From JAGXLC01 sp964585385 (GTDB lineage: Bacteria > Bacteroidota > Bacteroidia > Bacteroidales > UBA12077): a stretch of 64,000 nt of DNA. Every line of letters begins with the position of its first letter. Position 1 is the first letter of the stretch. A model generated the notes under the pieces. That model ran no database searches. It worked only from the letters and a program-made list of their open reading frames with translations, and was not told where the DNA came from. The DNA is taken from the NCBI GenBank assembly GCA_964585385.1, contig CAZPDP010000002.1:124001-188000 (forward strand). The letters run 5' to 3'. A program made the position numbers and the translations under genes. Below, piece after piece: positions 8,898 through 18,360 of this stretch.

Positions 8898-10424
8898 ATG
8901 AGTAATTTAAAGAAGATTCAATCTGCCTTAATATCAGTTTATAACAAAGAAAATTTAACACCCATACTTCAGAAGCTTCAAGATTTAAACATAACCATTT
9001 ATTCAACAGGGGGGACCCAGAAATTTATTGAAGAGAAAGGATTGAAGGTGCGGAGCGTTGAAAGTCTGACTGATTATCCATCCATATTTTCCGGAAGGGT
9101 CAAAACCCTTCATCCAAAAGTTTTTGGAGGAATATTGGCCAGGCAGGAAAATCCTGCAGATCAAACCGAATTGCAGCAGTATGATATTCCTCACATAGAT
9201 TTAGTGATTGTGGATTTGTATCCCTTTGAGCAAACTGTTCAACAAGACGTCTCCGAACAAGAAATTATTGAAAAAATTGATATAGGGGGTATTGCTCTCA
9301 TCCGTGCCGCCGCAAAAAATTTTAATGATGTACTGGTAATTCCTTCACAGAATCAATACGATGACCTGTTGGATATTCTGGATAATCATAACGGGGAAAC
9401 CAAACTGGAGCAGCGAAAATCAATGGCGCTGGAGGCCTTCAATGTTTCTTCTCATTATGATACGATCATTTTTAACTACTTCAACAAATCGTTCAACCGC
9501 AACTGTTTCAAGCAAAGCTTTGGAGAATTCAATGAATTGCGTTATGGAGAAAATCCCCATCAGAGAGGAATTTTTTACGGAGACTTTAATGAACTGTTTG
9601 ACCAGTTACATGGGAAACAAATCTCTTATAACAACCTGATAGATATTGATGCAGCTGTTCACCTGATAGCTGATTTTGAACTCAATACTTTTGCCGTTTT
9701 GAAACATAATAACCCCTGTGGTATAGCTACCCGTGAAAATCTCACTGATGCATGGAAAGCTGCCCTGGCAGGAGATCCCGTTTCAGCTTTTGGCGGAATA
9801 CTTATAACGAACAGCAAAGTGGATAAAGCCACGGCAGAAGAGATAAACAAGCTCTTTTTTGAAGTAATAATTGCCCCTGCTTATGACGATGAAGCACTTG
9901 AACTTCTGAAATCAAAGAAAAACAGAATTATACTGGAACAAAAACGGATGAAACTGCCAAAGCAGCAGCATCGTTCTATATTAAACGGAGTTATTCAACA
10001 GGATAAAGATAACAGAACAGAATACAAAACGGATCTGAAATGTGTAACCCATAAAGAACCGGAGGATAAGGATATTGACGATATGTTGTTTGCCAATAAA
10101 GTGGTAAAACATACCAAATCCAATGCCATTGTACTTGTAAAGAATGAGCAGCTTTATGGTAGTGGTATGGGTCAGACATCCCGGGTTGATGCACTGAGAC
10201 AGGCTGTTGAAAAAGCAAAAGGTTTTGGATTTGATTTAAACGGCGCAGTGATGGGGTCTGATGCATTCTTCCCATTCAAGGATTCAGTTGAGATAGCTCA
10301 TCAACAAGGAATAGATAAGGTTATTCAACCCGGAGGATCCAAACGAGACCAGGAGTCCATCGATTTCTGCAATGAAAACGATATGACCATGGTTTTTACA
10401 GGCGTAAGACATTTCAGACATTAA
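8898..10424 (+). CDS. purH: Bifunctional AICAR transformylase/IMP cyclohydrolase
   Basis: 508-residue PurH, catalysing the last two steps of de novo purine synthesis: formyl transfer from 10-formyl-THF to AICAR, then closure to IMP. The N-terminal MGS-like cyclohydrolase domain shows YSTGGT, GRVKTLHPKV(F)GGIL and DLVIVDLYPF. The C-terminal AICARFT domain shows NELRYGENPHQ, LKHNNPCG (catalytic Lys-His) and DPVSAFGGI. The C-terminus has SDAFFPFKD and QPGGSKRDQ. Length and motifs are complete. It is a single gene here, 32 bp before mreB, without other pur genes. Confidence 0.97.
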   Translation: MSNLKKIQSALISVYNKENLTPILQKLQDLNITIYSTGGTQKFIEEKGLKVRSVESLTDYPSIFSGRVKTLHPKVFGGILARQENPADQTELQQYDIPHIDLVIVDLYPFEQTVQQDVSEQEIIEKIDIGGIALIRAAAKNFNDVLVIPSQNQYDDLLDILDNHNGETKLEQRKSMALEAFNVSSHYDTIIFNYFNKSFNRNCFKQSFGEFNELRYGENPHQRGIFYGDFNELFDQLHGKQISYNNLIDIDAAVHLIADFELNTFAVLKHNNPCGIATRENLTDAWKAALAGDPVSAFGGILITNSKVDKATAEEINKLFFEVIIAPAYDDEALELLKSKKNRIILEQKRMKLPKQQHRSILNGVIQQDKDNRTEYKTDLKCVTHKEPEDKDIDDMLFANKVVKHTKSNAIVLVKNEQLYGSGMGQTSRVDALRQAVEKAKGFGFDLNGAVMGSDAFFPFKDSVEIAHQQGIDKVIQPGGSKRDQESIDFCNENDMTMVFTGVRHFRH

Positions 10425-10456
10425 TCGTAAATAATAATTAAACATAATAAATACAA

Positions 10457-11479
10457 ATGGGACTTTTTTCACTTTTCACACAAGAATATGCTATCGATTT
10501 GGGTACTGCCAACACAATTATTATCTACAATGATAAAGTTGTAGTGGATGAGCCCTCTATTGTTGCCATTGAGCAGAGCACCGGGAAACTGGTTGCAATA
10601 GGGGAAAAAGCAAGACAAATGCATGGTAAAACACACATGAATATAAAAACAGTGCGTCCTCTTAAAGATGGTGTCATTGCAGATTTTAATGCTGCAGAAC
10701 AGATGATCAGGGGCATGATCAAGATGGTCAATCGCCGAACCCAGTTTTTCGCCCCCACCCTTCGGATGGTTGTCTGTATTCCTTCGGGAAGCACTGAGGT
10801 AGAAATCCGTGCTGTACGTGATAGTTCTGAACACGCGGGGGGAAGAGATGTGTACCTGATTTATGAGCCCATGGCAGCTGCTATTGGTATGGGAATTGAT
10901 GTGGAAGAGCCTTCCGGAAGCATGATCGTGGACATTGGTGGTGGAACTACCGAGGTGGCAGTGATTGCACTGGGCGGAATTGTATGTAACAAGTCCATAC
11001 GTATTGCAGGTGATTCCTTTACAGCCGATATTCAATCCTACATGAGGCATCAGCATAATATTAAGATTGGTGAAAGAACCGCTGAAGAGATTAAGATTAA
11101 CGTGGGTTCTGCACTAACCGATCTTGAAAATCCACCGGAAGATTACGTTGTTCGAGGGCCCAACCTGATGACAGCCATGCCGGTTGAAATACCCATTTCA
11201 TACCAGGAGATCGCCCATTGCCTGGACAAGTCTATCAATAAAGTTGAAACAGCAGTTCTGAGCGTGCTGGAACAAACACCACCGGAATTGTATGGGGATA
11301 TAGTCAATGAAGGCATCTTCCTTACTGGGGGTGGGGCTCTCATGAGGGGGCTGGATAAAAGACTTACCGATAAGATCGGTATTAAATTTCATGTTGCTGA
11401 TGATCCCCTGCATGCTGTGGCCAGAGGAACGGGGATTGCCCTGAAGAATGTTGAAAATTTTTCATTCTTAATGAGATAA
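10457..11479 (+). CDS. mreB: Rod shape-determining protein MreB
   Basis: 340-residue bacterial actin that polymerises on the inner membrane and directs lateral wall synthesis. Actin-fold motifs are present: phosphate 1 loop IDLGTANT, phosphate 2 loop VDIGGGTTEVAVI, the adenosine loop LTGGGALMRGL, and VRPLKDGVIADF typical of MreB. The start MGLFSLFTQEYAIDLGTANT has the short hydrophobic N-terminus that can contact the membrane. First gene of mreB-mreC-mreD-mrdA-rodA, which runs without a terminator to 16085. Confidence 0.97.
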   Translation: MGLFSLFTQEYAIDLGTANTIIIYNDKVVVDEPSIVAIEQSTGKLVAIGEKARQMHGKTHMNIKTVRPLKDGVIADFNAAEQMIRGMIKMVNRRTQFFAPTLRMVVCIPSGSTEVEIRAVRDSSEHAGGRDVYLIYEPMAAAIGMGIDVEEPSGSMIVDIGGGTTEVAVIALGGIVCNKSIRIAGDSFTADIQSYMRHQHNIKIGERTAEEIKINVGSALTDLENPPEDYVVRGPNLMTAMPVEIPISYQEIAHCLDKSINKVETAVLSVLEQTPPELYGDIVNEGIFLTGGGALMRGLDKRLTDKIGIKFHVADDPLHAVARGTGIALKNVENFSFLMR

Positions 11480-11497
11480 TTAGTGTAGCGGAAGATT

Positions 11498-12328
11498 ATG
11501 CAAAATTTACTGAGGTTTTTATTACGTTATCATTTTTTCATACTGTTTATTTTTATAGAATTTTTTTCTGTTTTTTTACTGATTGCGAATAATAATTACC
11601 AGAATACAAAGTTTGTAAATTTTACGCGTACTGTTTCCGGATCATTTCATCAGCAAATGAATAAAATAGAGAATTATTTGAGCCTGAGAGAAAGAAACAA
11701 ACTGCTCAAAGAAGAAAACATACAACTTAGAAATTATATCGAACAATACATTTCCACAACGCCTGACAATATTGAAATATTGGAAGATACCGTTTACGAT
11801 AAGCAGTTTGAATACATTGGAGCACGCGTTATTAACAATTCTACAAACAAACAGCACAATTACCTCACCCTTGACAAAGGATCCGAAAGCGGTATAAGGC
11901 CTGATATGGGAGTTGTTTCTATGAATGGGGTTGTGGGTGTCGTAAGGGGTGTATCGGATCACTTTTCTACTGTGATTTCTTTACTGAATAATGGGCTGAG
12001 GATAAGTTCTAAACATAAAAAGTCAGGATATTTTGGTTCCTTAAACTGGGAAGGTCGGGATTATCAATATGCCAGGCTTGGAGAAATTCCTTTACATACC
12101 GATTTGAGTAAGGGAGATACAATTGTTACAAGTGGCTATTCTACCATTTTCCCGGAAGGGTTTCCTATAGGATTTGTTGATAGCTGGGAAGAAAAAGGGG
12201 GTAGCTTTTATGAAATCCGTGTTCGCCTGTCCACTGACTTTAAAAAGATTAATGAAGTGTATGTAATAAAAAATATTTATAAAGAAGAACAAGAAAAGCT
12301 TGAAGAAGAAAGTCTGAGTAATGATTAA
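11498..12328 (+). CDS. mreC: Rod shape-determining protein MreC
   Basis: 276 residues: one N-terminal membrane helix (about 12-30), a coiled coil (about 55-90, ERNKLLKEENIQLRNYI), then two beta-barrel subdomains with the conserved DKGSESGIRPDMGVVSMNGVVG-type signature and the GDTIVTSGYSTIFPEG motif. MreC is the periplasmic scaffold connecting MreB with PBP2/RodA. It starts 18 bp after mreB and overlaps mreD by 8 bp. Ends in an acidic tail. Confidence 0.93.
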   Translation: MQNLLRFLLRYHFFILFIFIEFFSVFLLIANNNYQNTKFVNFTRTVSGSFHQQMNKIENYLSLRERNKLLKEENIQLRNYIEQYISTTPDNIEILEDTVYDKQFEYIGARVINNSTNKQHNYLTLDKGSESGIRPDMGVVSMNGVVGVVRGVSDHFSTVISLLNNGLRISSKHKKSGYFGSLNWEGRDYQYARLGEIPLHTDLSKGDTIVTSGYSTIFPEGFPIGFVDSWEEKGGSFYEIRVRLSTDFKKINEVYVIKNIYKEEQEKLEEESLSND

Positions 12329-12824
12329 TCGTATTCCCAGGTATATAATAAGTTTTGTAGTGCTGGTTCTGGTTCAGGTATTACTCCTGAACAACATCCA
12401 GTTAAGCGGATACCTGAATCCTTATATTTATATTCTGTTTATTCTGAGCCTGCCCAATGAAACACCCAACTGGGCATTGCTTGTTCTGGCATTTGCCCTT
12501 GGATTTTCAGTGGATATTTTTTCCCATACAGTGGGGATGCACAGTTCAGCCACTGTATTTATGGCCTTTTTACGACCCACTGTTCTGAGATCTCTTGAAC
12601 CCAGGGGAGGTTATGAGCCGGAGACAAGGCCTTCTATTGTGAATTATGGCATAGGCTGGTACTTCAGGTATGCCTCAGTCCTTGTTTTTGCACATCATCT
12701 TTTCCTGTTTTATATTGAAGTTTTTAAGTTTACAGATTTCTTTCAGACATTTTCAAGAGTGGTTTTGAGTTCTTTGTTTTCATTGGTTTTAATTTTATTG
12801 ATTAAGCTTTTTATTAAACGATAG
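12321..12824 (+). CDS. mreD: Rod shape-determining protein MreD
   Basis: 167-residue polytopic protein with five to six predicted helices. Motifs include LNPYIYILFILSLPNETPNW and the conserved GFSVDIFSHTVGMHSSATV stretch, close to MreD consensus. It is thought to stabilise the MreC/PBP2/RodA elongation complex in the inner membrane. Translation is likely coupled to mreC through the 8-bp overlap. Position between mreC and mrdA supports the call, since MreD is otherwise poorly conserved. Confidence 0.9.
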   Translation: MINRIPRYIISFVVLVLVQVLLLNNIQLSGYLNPYIYILFILSLPNETPNWALLVLAFALGFSVDIFSHTVGMHSSATVFMAFLRPTVLRSLEPRGGYEPETRPSIVNYGIGWYFRYASVLVFAHHLFLFYIEVFKFTDFFQTFSRVVLSSLFSLVLILLIKLFIKR

Positions 12825-12835
12825 AGGATTTTGTT

Positions 12836-14680
12836 TTGGATATCTATGCCGTCCGAAAAAATATTATTGCCTTTTTGGTTATTGCCGTGGCTATTGTTTT
12901 CCTGGTAAAGTTATTTTTAATCCAGGTGGTGGATACTTCTTACCGTTTGTCTGCCAGTAATAATGTGTTGCGACATATTACCCAGTATCCTGCCAGGGGG
13001 TTGATTTATGACCGTAACAACCAACTGATGGTATACAACGAGGCCGCATACGATATTAAAATAACCCCTCAGCATCTGCAGCCATTTGATACAACCGAGT
13101 TATGCAATTTGTTAAATATTAGCCGCGAATACCTTGTGGAAACACTGGACTCAGCTAAAAATTACTCCTATTATAAACCCTCTACATTAGTCAATCAGGT
13201 TTCTTCAGAGACCTATGGAAAGTTCCAGGAGAAACTCTTTAAATTTTCGGGCTTTTATGTTCAGCCGAGAACGATTCGTAAGTATACTGCACCTGTTGCA
13301 GCACATGCGTTGGGTTATGTCGGAGAGGCAAGCGATAAACTGGTGGATACAAGCGATTATTATAAATCCGGAGATTATGTTGGAATTAGCGGTATTGAGA
13401 AAGAATATGAAGAGGAGCTAAGAGGTGAAAAAGGTGTGAATATTTATCTGGTAGACGTTCATAACCGTATTAAAGGATCATACAGGGACGGGCGATATGA
13501 TAGAAAGGCCGAAGTAGGGAAAGATGTTACCACAACCCTTGACCAGGAACTCCAGATGTATGGTGAAAAATTGATGCAAAACAAAGTTGGGAGTATTGTA
13601 GCTATAGAACCCTCAACTGGTGAGATTTTAGCTCTTGTTTCCAGTCCATCATACGACCCCGGTCTGCTGATAGGTCGCAAGCGAAGTAAACACTTTCAAA
13701 AACTTCAAAACGACACTTTGGAGCCCCTTTTTAATCGGCCGTTAATGGCAAAATATCCCCCGGGTTCAACATTTAAAGTGATGAATGCCCTGATTGGTTT
13801 GCAGGAAGAAGTAGTGTATACAGGAACAACGCTTTCATGTAACGGAGGCTTTTACGCGAGGAATTTGCATGTAGGGTGTCACAGCCACCCTTCACCGGTT
13901 AATCTCATAGAGTCGGTTCAGGTTTCCTGCAATAATTATTACTGCCATACTTTTCTTCGTATTCTTGAAGATAAGGATTACCCGAGTACTTCCAAGGCTT
14001 TTGACAACTGGAAAAAGCATGTAAACTCTTTTGGTTTAGGGAAAAAGTTGAACATTGATCTTCCCAATGAATTATCGGGATTTATCCCCGACACCTCTTA
14101 TTATGACAGATATTACGGCCAGGGAAGATGGAGACCTCTAATGTTAGTGTCATTGGGTATCGGACAGGGAGAGTTGGGAACTACACCATTGCAGATGGCC
14201 AACATGACAGCAGCTATTGCAAACAGGGGTTTCTTTTATACACCTCATATTGTTAAATCTATAGAGGGGAATGCTAAAATAGACAGTCGTTTTAAACAGA
14301 AGCAATATACAACGATTGATTCAGCAAAATTTGAACCCATCATAAAAGGTATGGAGCTGGCTGTAAATGGAGCTCCGGGTACGGGAAGCACAGCCCGTAC
14401 AGCTTCTGTTGAGGATATAACGGTTTGCGGAAAAACCGGCACAGCAGAGAACCCACATGGCAAAGACCATTCCATATTTATTGCCTTTGCACCTAAAGAT
14501 GATCCTAAGATAGCACTCTCTGTTTATATCGAAAACGGGGGTTTTGGAGCAACCTGGGCAGCCCCCACAGCCAAGCTGATGATTGAAAAGTATCTGAACC
14601 GGGAAATTGCTGTGCAATGGTGGGAGGATTATGTTATGAACGCAAATATAATTAAGCAGAGCAATGAGACGGAAGATTAA
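12836..14680 (+). CDS. mrdA: Penicillin-binding protein 2 (elongasome transpeptidase)
   Basis: 614-residue class B PBP, the D,D-transpeptidase that crosslinks peptidoglycan during elongation together with RodA. One N-terminal membrane helix (about 9-29), the dimerisation domain with ARGLIYDRNNQ (about 53-63), then the transpeptidase domain with SxxK (Ser311-Lys314, in YPPGSTFK), SxN (Ser364-Asn366) and KTG (533-535). Translation starts at a TTG at 12836, preceded by AGAGG about 10 bp upstream; the next in-frame Met is beyond the membrane helix, so TTG is required. It overlaps rodA by 17 bp. Confidence 0.96.
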   Translation: MDIYAVRKNIIAFLVIAVAIVFLVKLFLIQVVDTSYRLSASNNVLRHITQYPARGLIYDRNNQLMVYNEAAYDIKITPQHLQPFDTTELCNLLNISREYLVETLDSAKNYSYYKPSTLVNQVSSETYGKFQEKLFKFSGFYVQPRTIRKYTAPVAAHALGYVGEASDKLVDTSDYYKSGDYVGISGIEKEYEEELRGEKGVNIYLVDVHNRIKGSYRDGRYDRKAEVGKDVTTTLDQELQMYGEKLMQNKVGSIVAIEPSTGEILALVSSPSYDPGLLIGRKRSKHFQKLQNDTLEPLFNRPLMAKYPPGSTFKVMNALIGLQEEVVYTGTTLSCNGGFYARNLHVGCHSHPSPVNLIESVQVSCNNYYCHTFLRILEDKDYPSTSKAFDNWKKHVNSFGLGKKLNIDLPNELSGFIPDTSYYDRYYGQGRWRPLMLVSLGIGQGELGTTPLQMANMTAAIANRGFFYTPHIVKSIEGNAKIDSRFKQKQYTTIDSAKFEPIIKGMELAVNGAPGTGSTARTASVEDITVCGKTGTAENPHGKDHSIFIAFAPKDDPKIALSVYIENGGFGATWAAPTAKLMIEKYLNREIAVQWWEDYVMNANIIKQSNETED

Positions 14681-16085
14681 TGTTTGGGCAAATATTGACT
14701 GGTTTACAGTAATACTATATGTGATTTTTGCGCTGCTGGGGTGGGTGAATATCTATTCTGCAGTATACAATGAAGAGCATCAAAATATTTTCGATTTGTC
14801 CCAGAGGTATGGAAAACAGCTTATCTGGATATCTGCGGCATTTCTGGTGGCCGTTTTTGTGATGATCATAGACAGTAAATTCTATTCATTCTTTGCCTAT
14901 GGCTTATATGCTATTGTTATTTTACTGCTAATAGGGGTTCTGCTGTTTGGGCAGGAAATACACGGCTCCCGGGCCTGGTTCCAATTTGGAAATGTGCGCT
15001 TTCAACCCGCTGAGTTTGCAAAAATTACCACTGCCTTGGTTCTTGCACGGTTCATCAGTTCCTATAATTTCAAACTGAACAATGTAAGGAATTATCTCAA
15101 AGTAGCTTTGATAATTCTTGTCCCCATGGGCTTAATTTTTATTCAGGACGCAGGTACAGCCCTTGTTTTTATTGCCTTTTTAATCCCTCTTTATCGTGAA
15201 GGTCTTTCTGCTGCTGTATTATTACTTGGTGTATATATCTTGATTCTTTTCGCGCTTTCGTTTATGTTTGAGAGGTTTTATATTGTGATTGGAACCATTC
15301 TTCTTACTCACTTGATCATCCTCTATCTCCACCGGAGATTGAAATTTGTCTTTATATCCCTGGGTACTGTCCTCGGTATGTTCGGATTGTTTTTTCTTAT
15401 TAACTACCTCTTTTCGCTTAATATTTCCTTATTCTTCCTTTTAATTGGCAGCCTGTTGGTTGCAGGGTCATTATTGCTTTTTCTTTCTTACTGGTATAAA
15501 ATCCGGTATACTGCTATACTTTTGGTTTTTTTACTGGGCTCTATTGGGTTTACCTATTCTGTGGATTATGTATTTAATAATTTTCTTCAGCCCCATCAGC
15601 AAACTCGTATAGGTCAGATGTTGGGAATTGAAGAAAGTCCCCAGGGAGCCGGTTACAATGTCAACCAGTCTAAAATTGCAATAGGTTCAGGTGGCTTTTC
15701 GGGCAAGGGATTTTTAGAGGGTACTCAAACCAAGTTCGACTTTGTTCCCGAACAAAGCACAGACTTTATCTTTAGTACAATTGGTGAAGAATGGGGTTTT
15801 ATCGGAGCTTTTGTTTTAATTGGACTGTTTGTTACGTTGCTGTTGCGTATTATATACCTTGCTGAACGGCAAAAGTCCGTATTCAGCAGGGTATATGGCT
15901 ACAGCGTTTTCTCAATATTTTTTATTCATTTTTTCATTAACATTGGAATGACTATTGGACTTGTGCCGGTAATTGGAATTCCTCTTCCCTTTATTAGTTA
16001 TGGTGGTTCTTCACTGTGGGCGTTTACAATTATGTTGTTTATTTTTATCCGGTTGGATGTCAGCCGTTTAAAAGTATTGAGGTAA
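14664..16085 (+). CDS. rodA: Peptidoglycan glycosyltransferase RodA
   Basis: 473-residue SEDS glycosyltransferase that polymerises lipid II into glycan strands with PBP2. About ten membrane helices; SEDS motifs include GSRAWFQFGNVRFQPAEFAK, QDAGTALVF, the extracellular loop with GSGGFSGKGFLEGTQTK(F)DFVPEQSTDFIF (which holds the catalytic Asp region) and GIPLPFISYGGSS near the C-terminus. It is longer than the ~370-residue proteobacterial RodA because of an extra hydrophobic stretch around residues 210-310, common in Bacteroidota. Last gene of the elongation operon, followed by a strong terminator. Confidence 0.96.
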   Translation: MRRKINVWANIDWFTVILYVIFALLGWVNIYSAVYNEEHQNIFDLSQRYGKQLIWISAAFLVAVFVMIIDSKFYSFFAYGLYAIVILLLIGVLLFGQEIHGSRAWFQFGNVRFQPAEFAKITTALVLARFISSYNFKLNNVRNYLKVALIILVPMGLIFIQDAGTALVFIAFLIPLYREGLSAAVLLLGVYILILFALSFMFERFYIVIGTILLTHLIILYLHRRLKFVFISLGTVLGMFGLFFLINYLFSLNISLFFLLIGSLLVAGSLLLFLSYWYKIRYTAILLVFLLGSIGFTYSVDYVFNNFLQPHQQTRIGQMLGIEESPQGAGYNVNQSKIAIGSGGFSGKGFLEGTQTKFDFVPEQSTDFIFSTIGEEWGFIGAFVLIGLFVTLLLRIIYLAERQKSVFSRVYGYSVFSIFFIHFFINIGMTIGLVPVIGIPLPFISYGGSSLWAFTIMLFIFIRLDVSRLKVLR

Positions 16086-16111
16086 AAAATGCAAAAAATT
16101 TAACCCATAAA

Positions 16112-16142
16112 AAAACCTTCCGGAAAGCCGGAAGGTTTTTTT
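16112..16142. terminator. Bidirectional rho-independent terminator, rodA/rpsT
   Basis: An 8-bp GC-rich stem CCTTCCGG (16116-16123) / CCGGAAGG (16128-16135) with AAAG loop, flanked by a run of A on the left and seven T on the right, so it works on both strands. It sits between the convergent rodA and rpsT stops. Confidence 0.93.
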
Positions 16143-16161
16143 ATTCAAATATATCCTTTGT

Positions 16162-16416
16162 TTAACTTAAGCTGTTTACGTGTCTTTTTAGTTTGGATTT
16201 TAAATTGGAAGCTTTGTTCTTGTGAATAATGTTCTTTTTTGCCAATTTATCAATCATAGAAACAACTTTTGAAAAACTTTCTTCAGCTTGACTCTTATCT
16301 GTCGTTGCTCTTAAATTCTTTACAGCATTACGCATGGTCTTAGCATAATATTTATTATGCAGCCTTTTCTTTTGATTTTGTCTTACTCTCTTCGCAGCTG
16401 ACTTGTGAGTTGGCAT
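16162..16416 (-). CDS. rpsT: 30S ribosomal protein S20
   Basis: 84-residue basic protein with the S20 N-terminus MPTHKSAAKRVRQ and a long helical hairpin (NKYYAKTMRNAVKNLR). It binds 16S rRNA early in small-subunit assembly. The C-terminal half has IHKNKASNLKSKLKRHVNSL, as in other Bacteroidota S20. Its start is 36 bp from the 3' end of tRNA-Glu on the same strand, so both may be on one transcript ending at the shared terminator. Confidence 0.97.
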   Translation of the reverse strand: MPTHKSAAKRVRQNQKKRLHNKYYAKTMRNAVKNLRATTDKSQAEESFSKVVSMIDKLAKKNIIHKNKASNLKSKLKRHVNSLS

Positions 16417-16451
16417 TTCTTTACCCTGTTTTTGTTTTAATTAAAAAAAAG

Positions 16452-16523
16452 CAGTCCGTAGGGGAATCGAACCCCTGTTACCAGGATGAAAACCTGGCGT
16501 CCTAACCCCTAGACGAACGGACC
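16452..16523 (-). tRNA. tRNA-Glu (anticodon UUC)
   Basis: Full cloverleaf on the minus strand: acceptor GGTCCGT/ACGGACT (first pair G-U), D-arm GTC...GAC, anticodon stem CCAGG/CCTGG with loop TTTTCAT (anticodon TTC), variable TAAC, T-arm AGGGG/CCCCT with TTCGATT loop. 72 nt to the discriminator; CCA is not encoded. Confidence 0.97.
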
Positions 16524-16653
16524 GTGTTGTAATGAACATCTCAAATTGAGTGATGCAAAACTAAAGCTTTTTATTTTTTTTACAAATTAAATTGTAAAAA
16601 AATGCAAAAAAAAATCAGTTTGTGTTTTAGGCTTGATTTAGGGGAATTGGGTT

Positions 16654-17751
16654 TTATTTGATATTCAGATCCACAAATTTTGAGTTCATACATCTGGCTA
16701 CTGCCATGTAGTTGGGTTTGAAAAATATCTTGTTTCCTACCTGGTACTTTTGTTTCAGTTTTGAGTTGATGTTCTGTCCCAGGTCATAGACAGTCATATC
16801 TGAAGTGGTGCCTACGAAATTTAAGTTTTTGTCCCTCACTTTCAGGTCATCCACATCCACATCCAGCATACCAAAATCAAGAATAGCCCTGTAACTTTTT
16901 TCTGTCTGTTTAGATTCTTCAGGAGTTGCCGTGTGACCAATATTTCCTTCGCCCATTACACCGTCAGGGACACTCCATTTTTCTTCCATTTCCAGGATGT
17001 TTGCATTGAAACTAAAAGTATCTGTGGAAAGGCTATTAAATTTTTTGTCATCCAGCGGACTGGTTCCAAAAAAAGCTGCCTCTCCAATTCTGAAATGATT
17101 GATAGAAGGAGGCACCATCCGTTTATTCAGCAGGGGCAATGTTATTGAGCTGCCACCAGAAATCAGGTTGATTTTTGTTTCGAACATTTCTTCAAGAAGC
17201 TGCTTGAAAAGGCTCAACTGAACAAGCTTGTCGTATGTGGGTTCAATTCCATACATACAGCCCAGATTGGAGCCTATACCAATAATTTCAATATTAGAAA
17301 GGTTGAATACTTTTTTGTAGAAATCCACAATGTTTTCCCGCACAACACCTTCCCTTAATTCACCGAGCTCGATGAAGATCATCACCTTGTGAATTTTTTT
17401 CTGTTTTTTGGCTTCCCTATTCAGCAATTCAATTGTGTCGGCAGAGGTGTTGACCGAAATGTCAGCACATTCGACAATACTTTTGGCCAGTTGCCTGGCC
17501 GGAGGTTTGATGTATATGGTTTCGATTTCAGGATTAACTTTTTTTATATTTTTCAGGCTTGAAAGGCGCGATTCTCCTACTGAATGTAAACGCTGTACCA
17601 CATCATCAGTGAGTATTTTTTTGATAAAATCTATGTCACCCGATAATACTTTGCTTACCAGGCTCCATTGGACGTTGTGCTTTTTAAGTAAGGTGTCCAG
17701 TTTCTGGATGTTTTTTATGATATTTTCAGTTTTAACGACAAGTTCCGCCAT
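16654..17751 (-). CDS. PLP-dependent amino-acid racemase, ornithine/alanine racemase family
   Basis: 365 residues with the fold type III barrel of alanine racemase. The PLP lysine is Lys34 in WSLVSKVLSG; FIELGELREGV follows the third strand, and GGSSITLP and NHFRIGEAAFFG bind the cofactor phosphate in relatives. Overall it resembles the ornithine racemase/YhfX-type group rather than canonical Alr, which would carry a catalytic C-terminal Tyr in a separate beta domain. Substrate uncertain (ornithine, alanine or another basic amino acid). There is a decarboxylase for basic amino acids at 35 kb but not adjacent. Single gene; the upstream spacer contains a large inverted repeat. Confidence 0.8.
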   Translation of the reverse strand: MAELVVKTENIIKNIQKLDTLLKKHNVQWSLVSKVLSGDIDFIKKILTDDVVQRLHSVGESRLSSLKNIKKVNPEIETIYIKPPARQLAKSIVECADISVNTSADTIELLNREAKKQKKIHKVMIFIELGELREGVVRENIVDFYKKVFNLSNIEIIGIGSNLGCMYGIEPTYDKLVQLSLFKQLLEEMFETKINLISGGSSITLPLLNKRMVPPSINHFRIGEAAFFGTSPLDDKKFNSLSTDTFSFNANILEMEEKWSVPDGVMGEGNIGHTATPEESKQTEKSYRAILDFGMLDVDVDDLKVRDKNLNFVGTTSDMTVYDLGQNINSKLKQKYQVGNKIFFKPNYMAVARCMNSKFVDLNIK

Positions 17752-17770
17752 AATTCTAGATTTTCTGAAA

Positions 17771-17896
17771 AGGTTGTCTCAAAAGTTCCTGTTGTATTTC
17801 ACGCAAATGTTAATATATTCTTTTGAAGCTATTGGTAACGCAATCTTTTACTGCTGCTTTCGCGTGAATCTGAAAATCTGGCTTTTAAGACAACCT
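17771..17896. repeat. Long hairpin with 15-nt near-perfect inverted ends
   Basis: The arms AGGTTGTCTCAAAAG (17771-17785) and CTTTTAAGACAACCT (17882-17896) pair over nearly their full length. Inside, ATTTCACGCAAA and TTTCGCGTGAAT form a second imperfect pair. The 126-bp unit fills nearly the whole gap between the GNAT stop and the racemase start; on the minus strand it ends in TTTTC. Possible readings are a MITE-like element or a long terminator/attenuator. A similar motif with a shorter core is at 53847-53900. Confidence 0.6.
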
Positions 17897-17913
17897 CTTG
17901 TTGTTTAGACTAA

Positions 17914-18360
17914 TTATTTCTTTTTTTCATAACGCATTTCTGCGTATTTGGTTTTCATTCCTATTCTTTCATAGAGTCTTTTGGCAGGATTGTCATACTC
18001 CACATGGAGTTTAATGTCGCCCTCTGCTATTTCAAACGATTTTTTGCAGATTTCACCACCAAAGCCTTTGCCTCTGTATTTTGAATCTACAGCAACATAA
18101 ACAAGAATATTTTCGGGAATATAACCGCTCATTCCGGTGTTATTCATAACCAATGCTCCCACAAGGTTGTTTTCGTAAAAAGCTGCCAGTAAAAATCCGC
18201 CTTTTCCTTCAGCATCAGAAAATGCATAATCAATAGATTTTTCTATATCCGGTTTCGGGTCTCCGAAACTATCAAGGTGTTCGTATAAAAAGTCAATGAA
18301 CTGTTCCTTGGTTATGTCTCCAAAATCTTCTGGTTTTCTGATTTCTTTAATGTCTAACAT
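17914..18360 (-). CDS. GNAT family N-acetyltransferase
   Basis: 148 residues with the GNAT acetyl-CoA-binding motif A, VAVDSKYRGKGFGGEICKKSFEIAE (Q/RxxGxG/A form RGKGFG). It is followed by KLHVEYDNPAKRLYERIGM, the typical strand-helix ending with the N/YxxAxxLYexxGF-like motif. It transfers an acetyl group from acetyl-CoA to an unknown small molecule or protein amine. Begins MLDIKEIRKPEDFGD. Not obviously linked to either neighbour. Confidence 0.88.
   Translation of the reverse strand: MLDIKEIRKPEDFGDITKEQFIDFLYEHLDSFGDPKPDIEKSIDYAFSDAEGKGGFLLAAFYENNLVGALVMNNTGMSGYIPENILVYVAVDSKYRGKGFGGEICKKSFEIAEGDIKLHVEYDNPAKRLYERIGMKTKYAEMRYEKKK

Noticed and set aside
10469..11056. 195-codon minus-strand ORF opposite mreB
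   Set aside because: Antisense shadow; low complexity His/Cys/Asn composition and no family signature.
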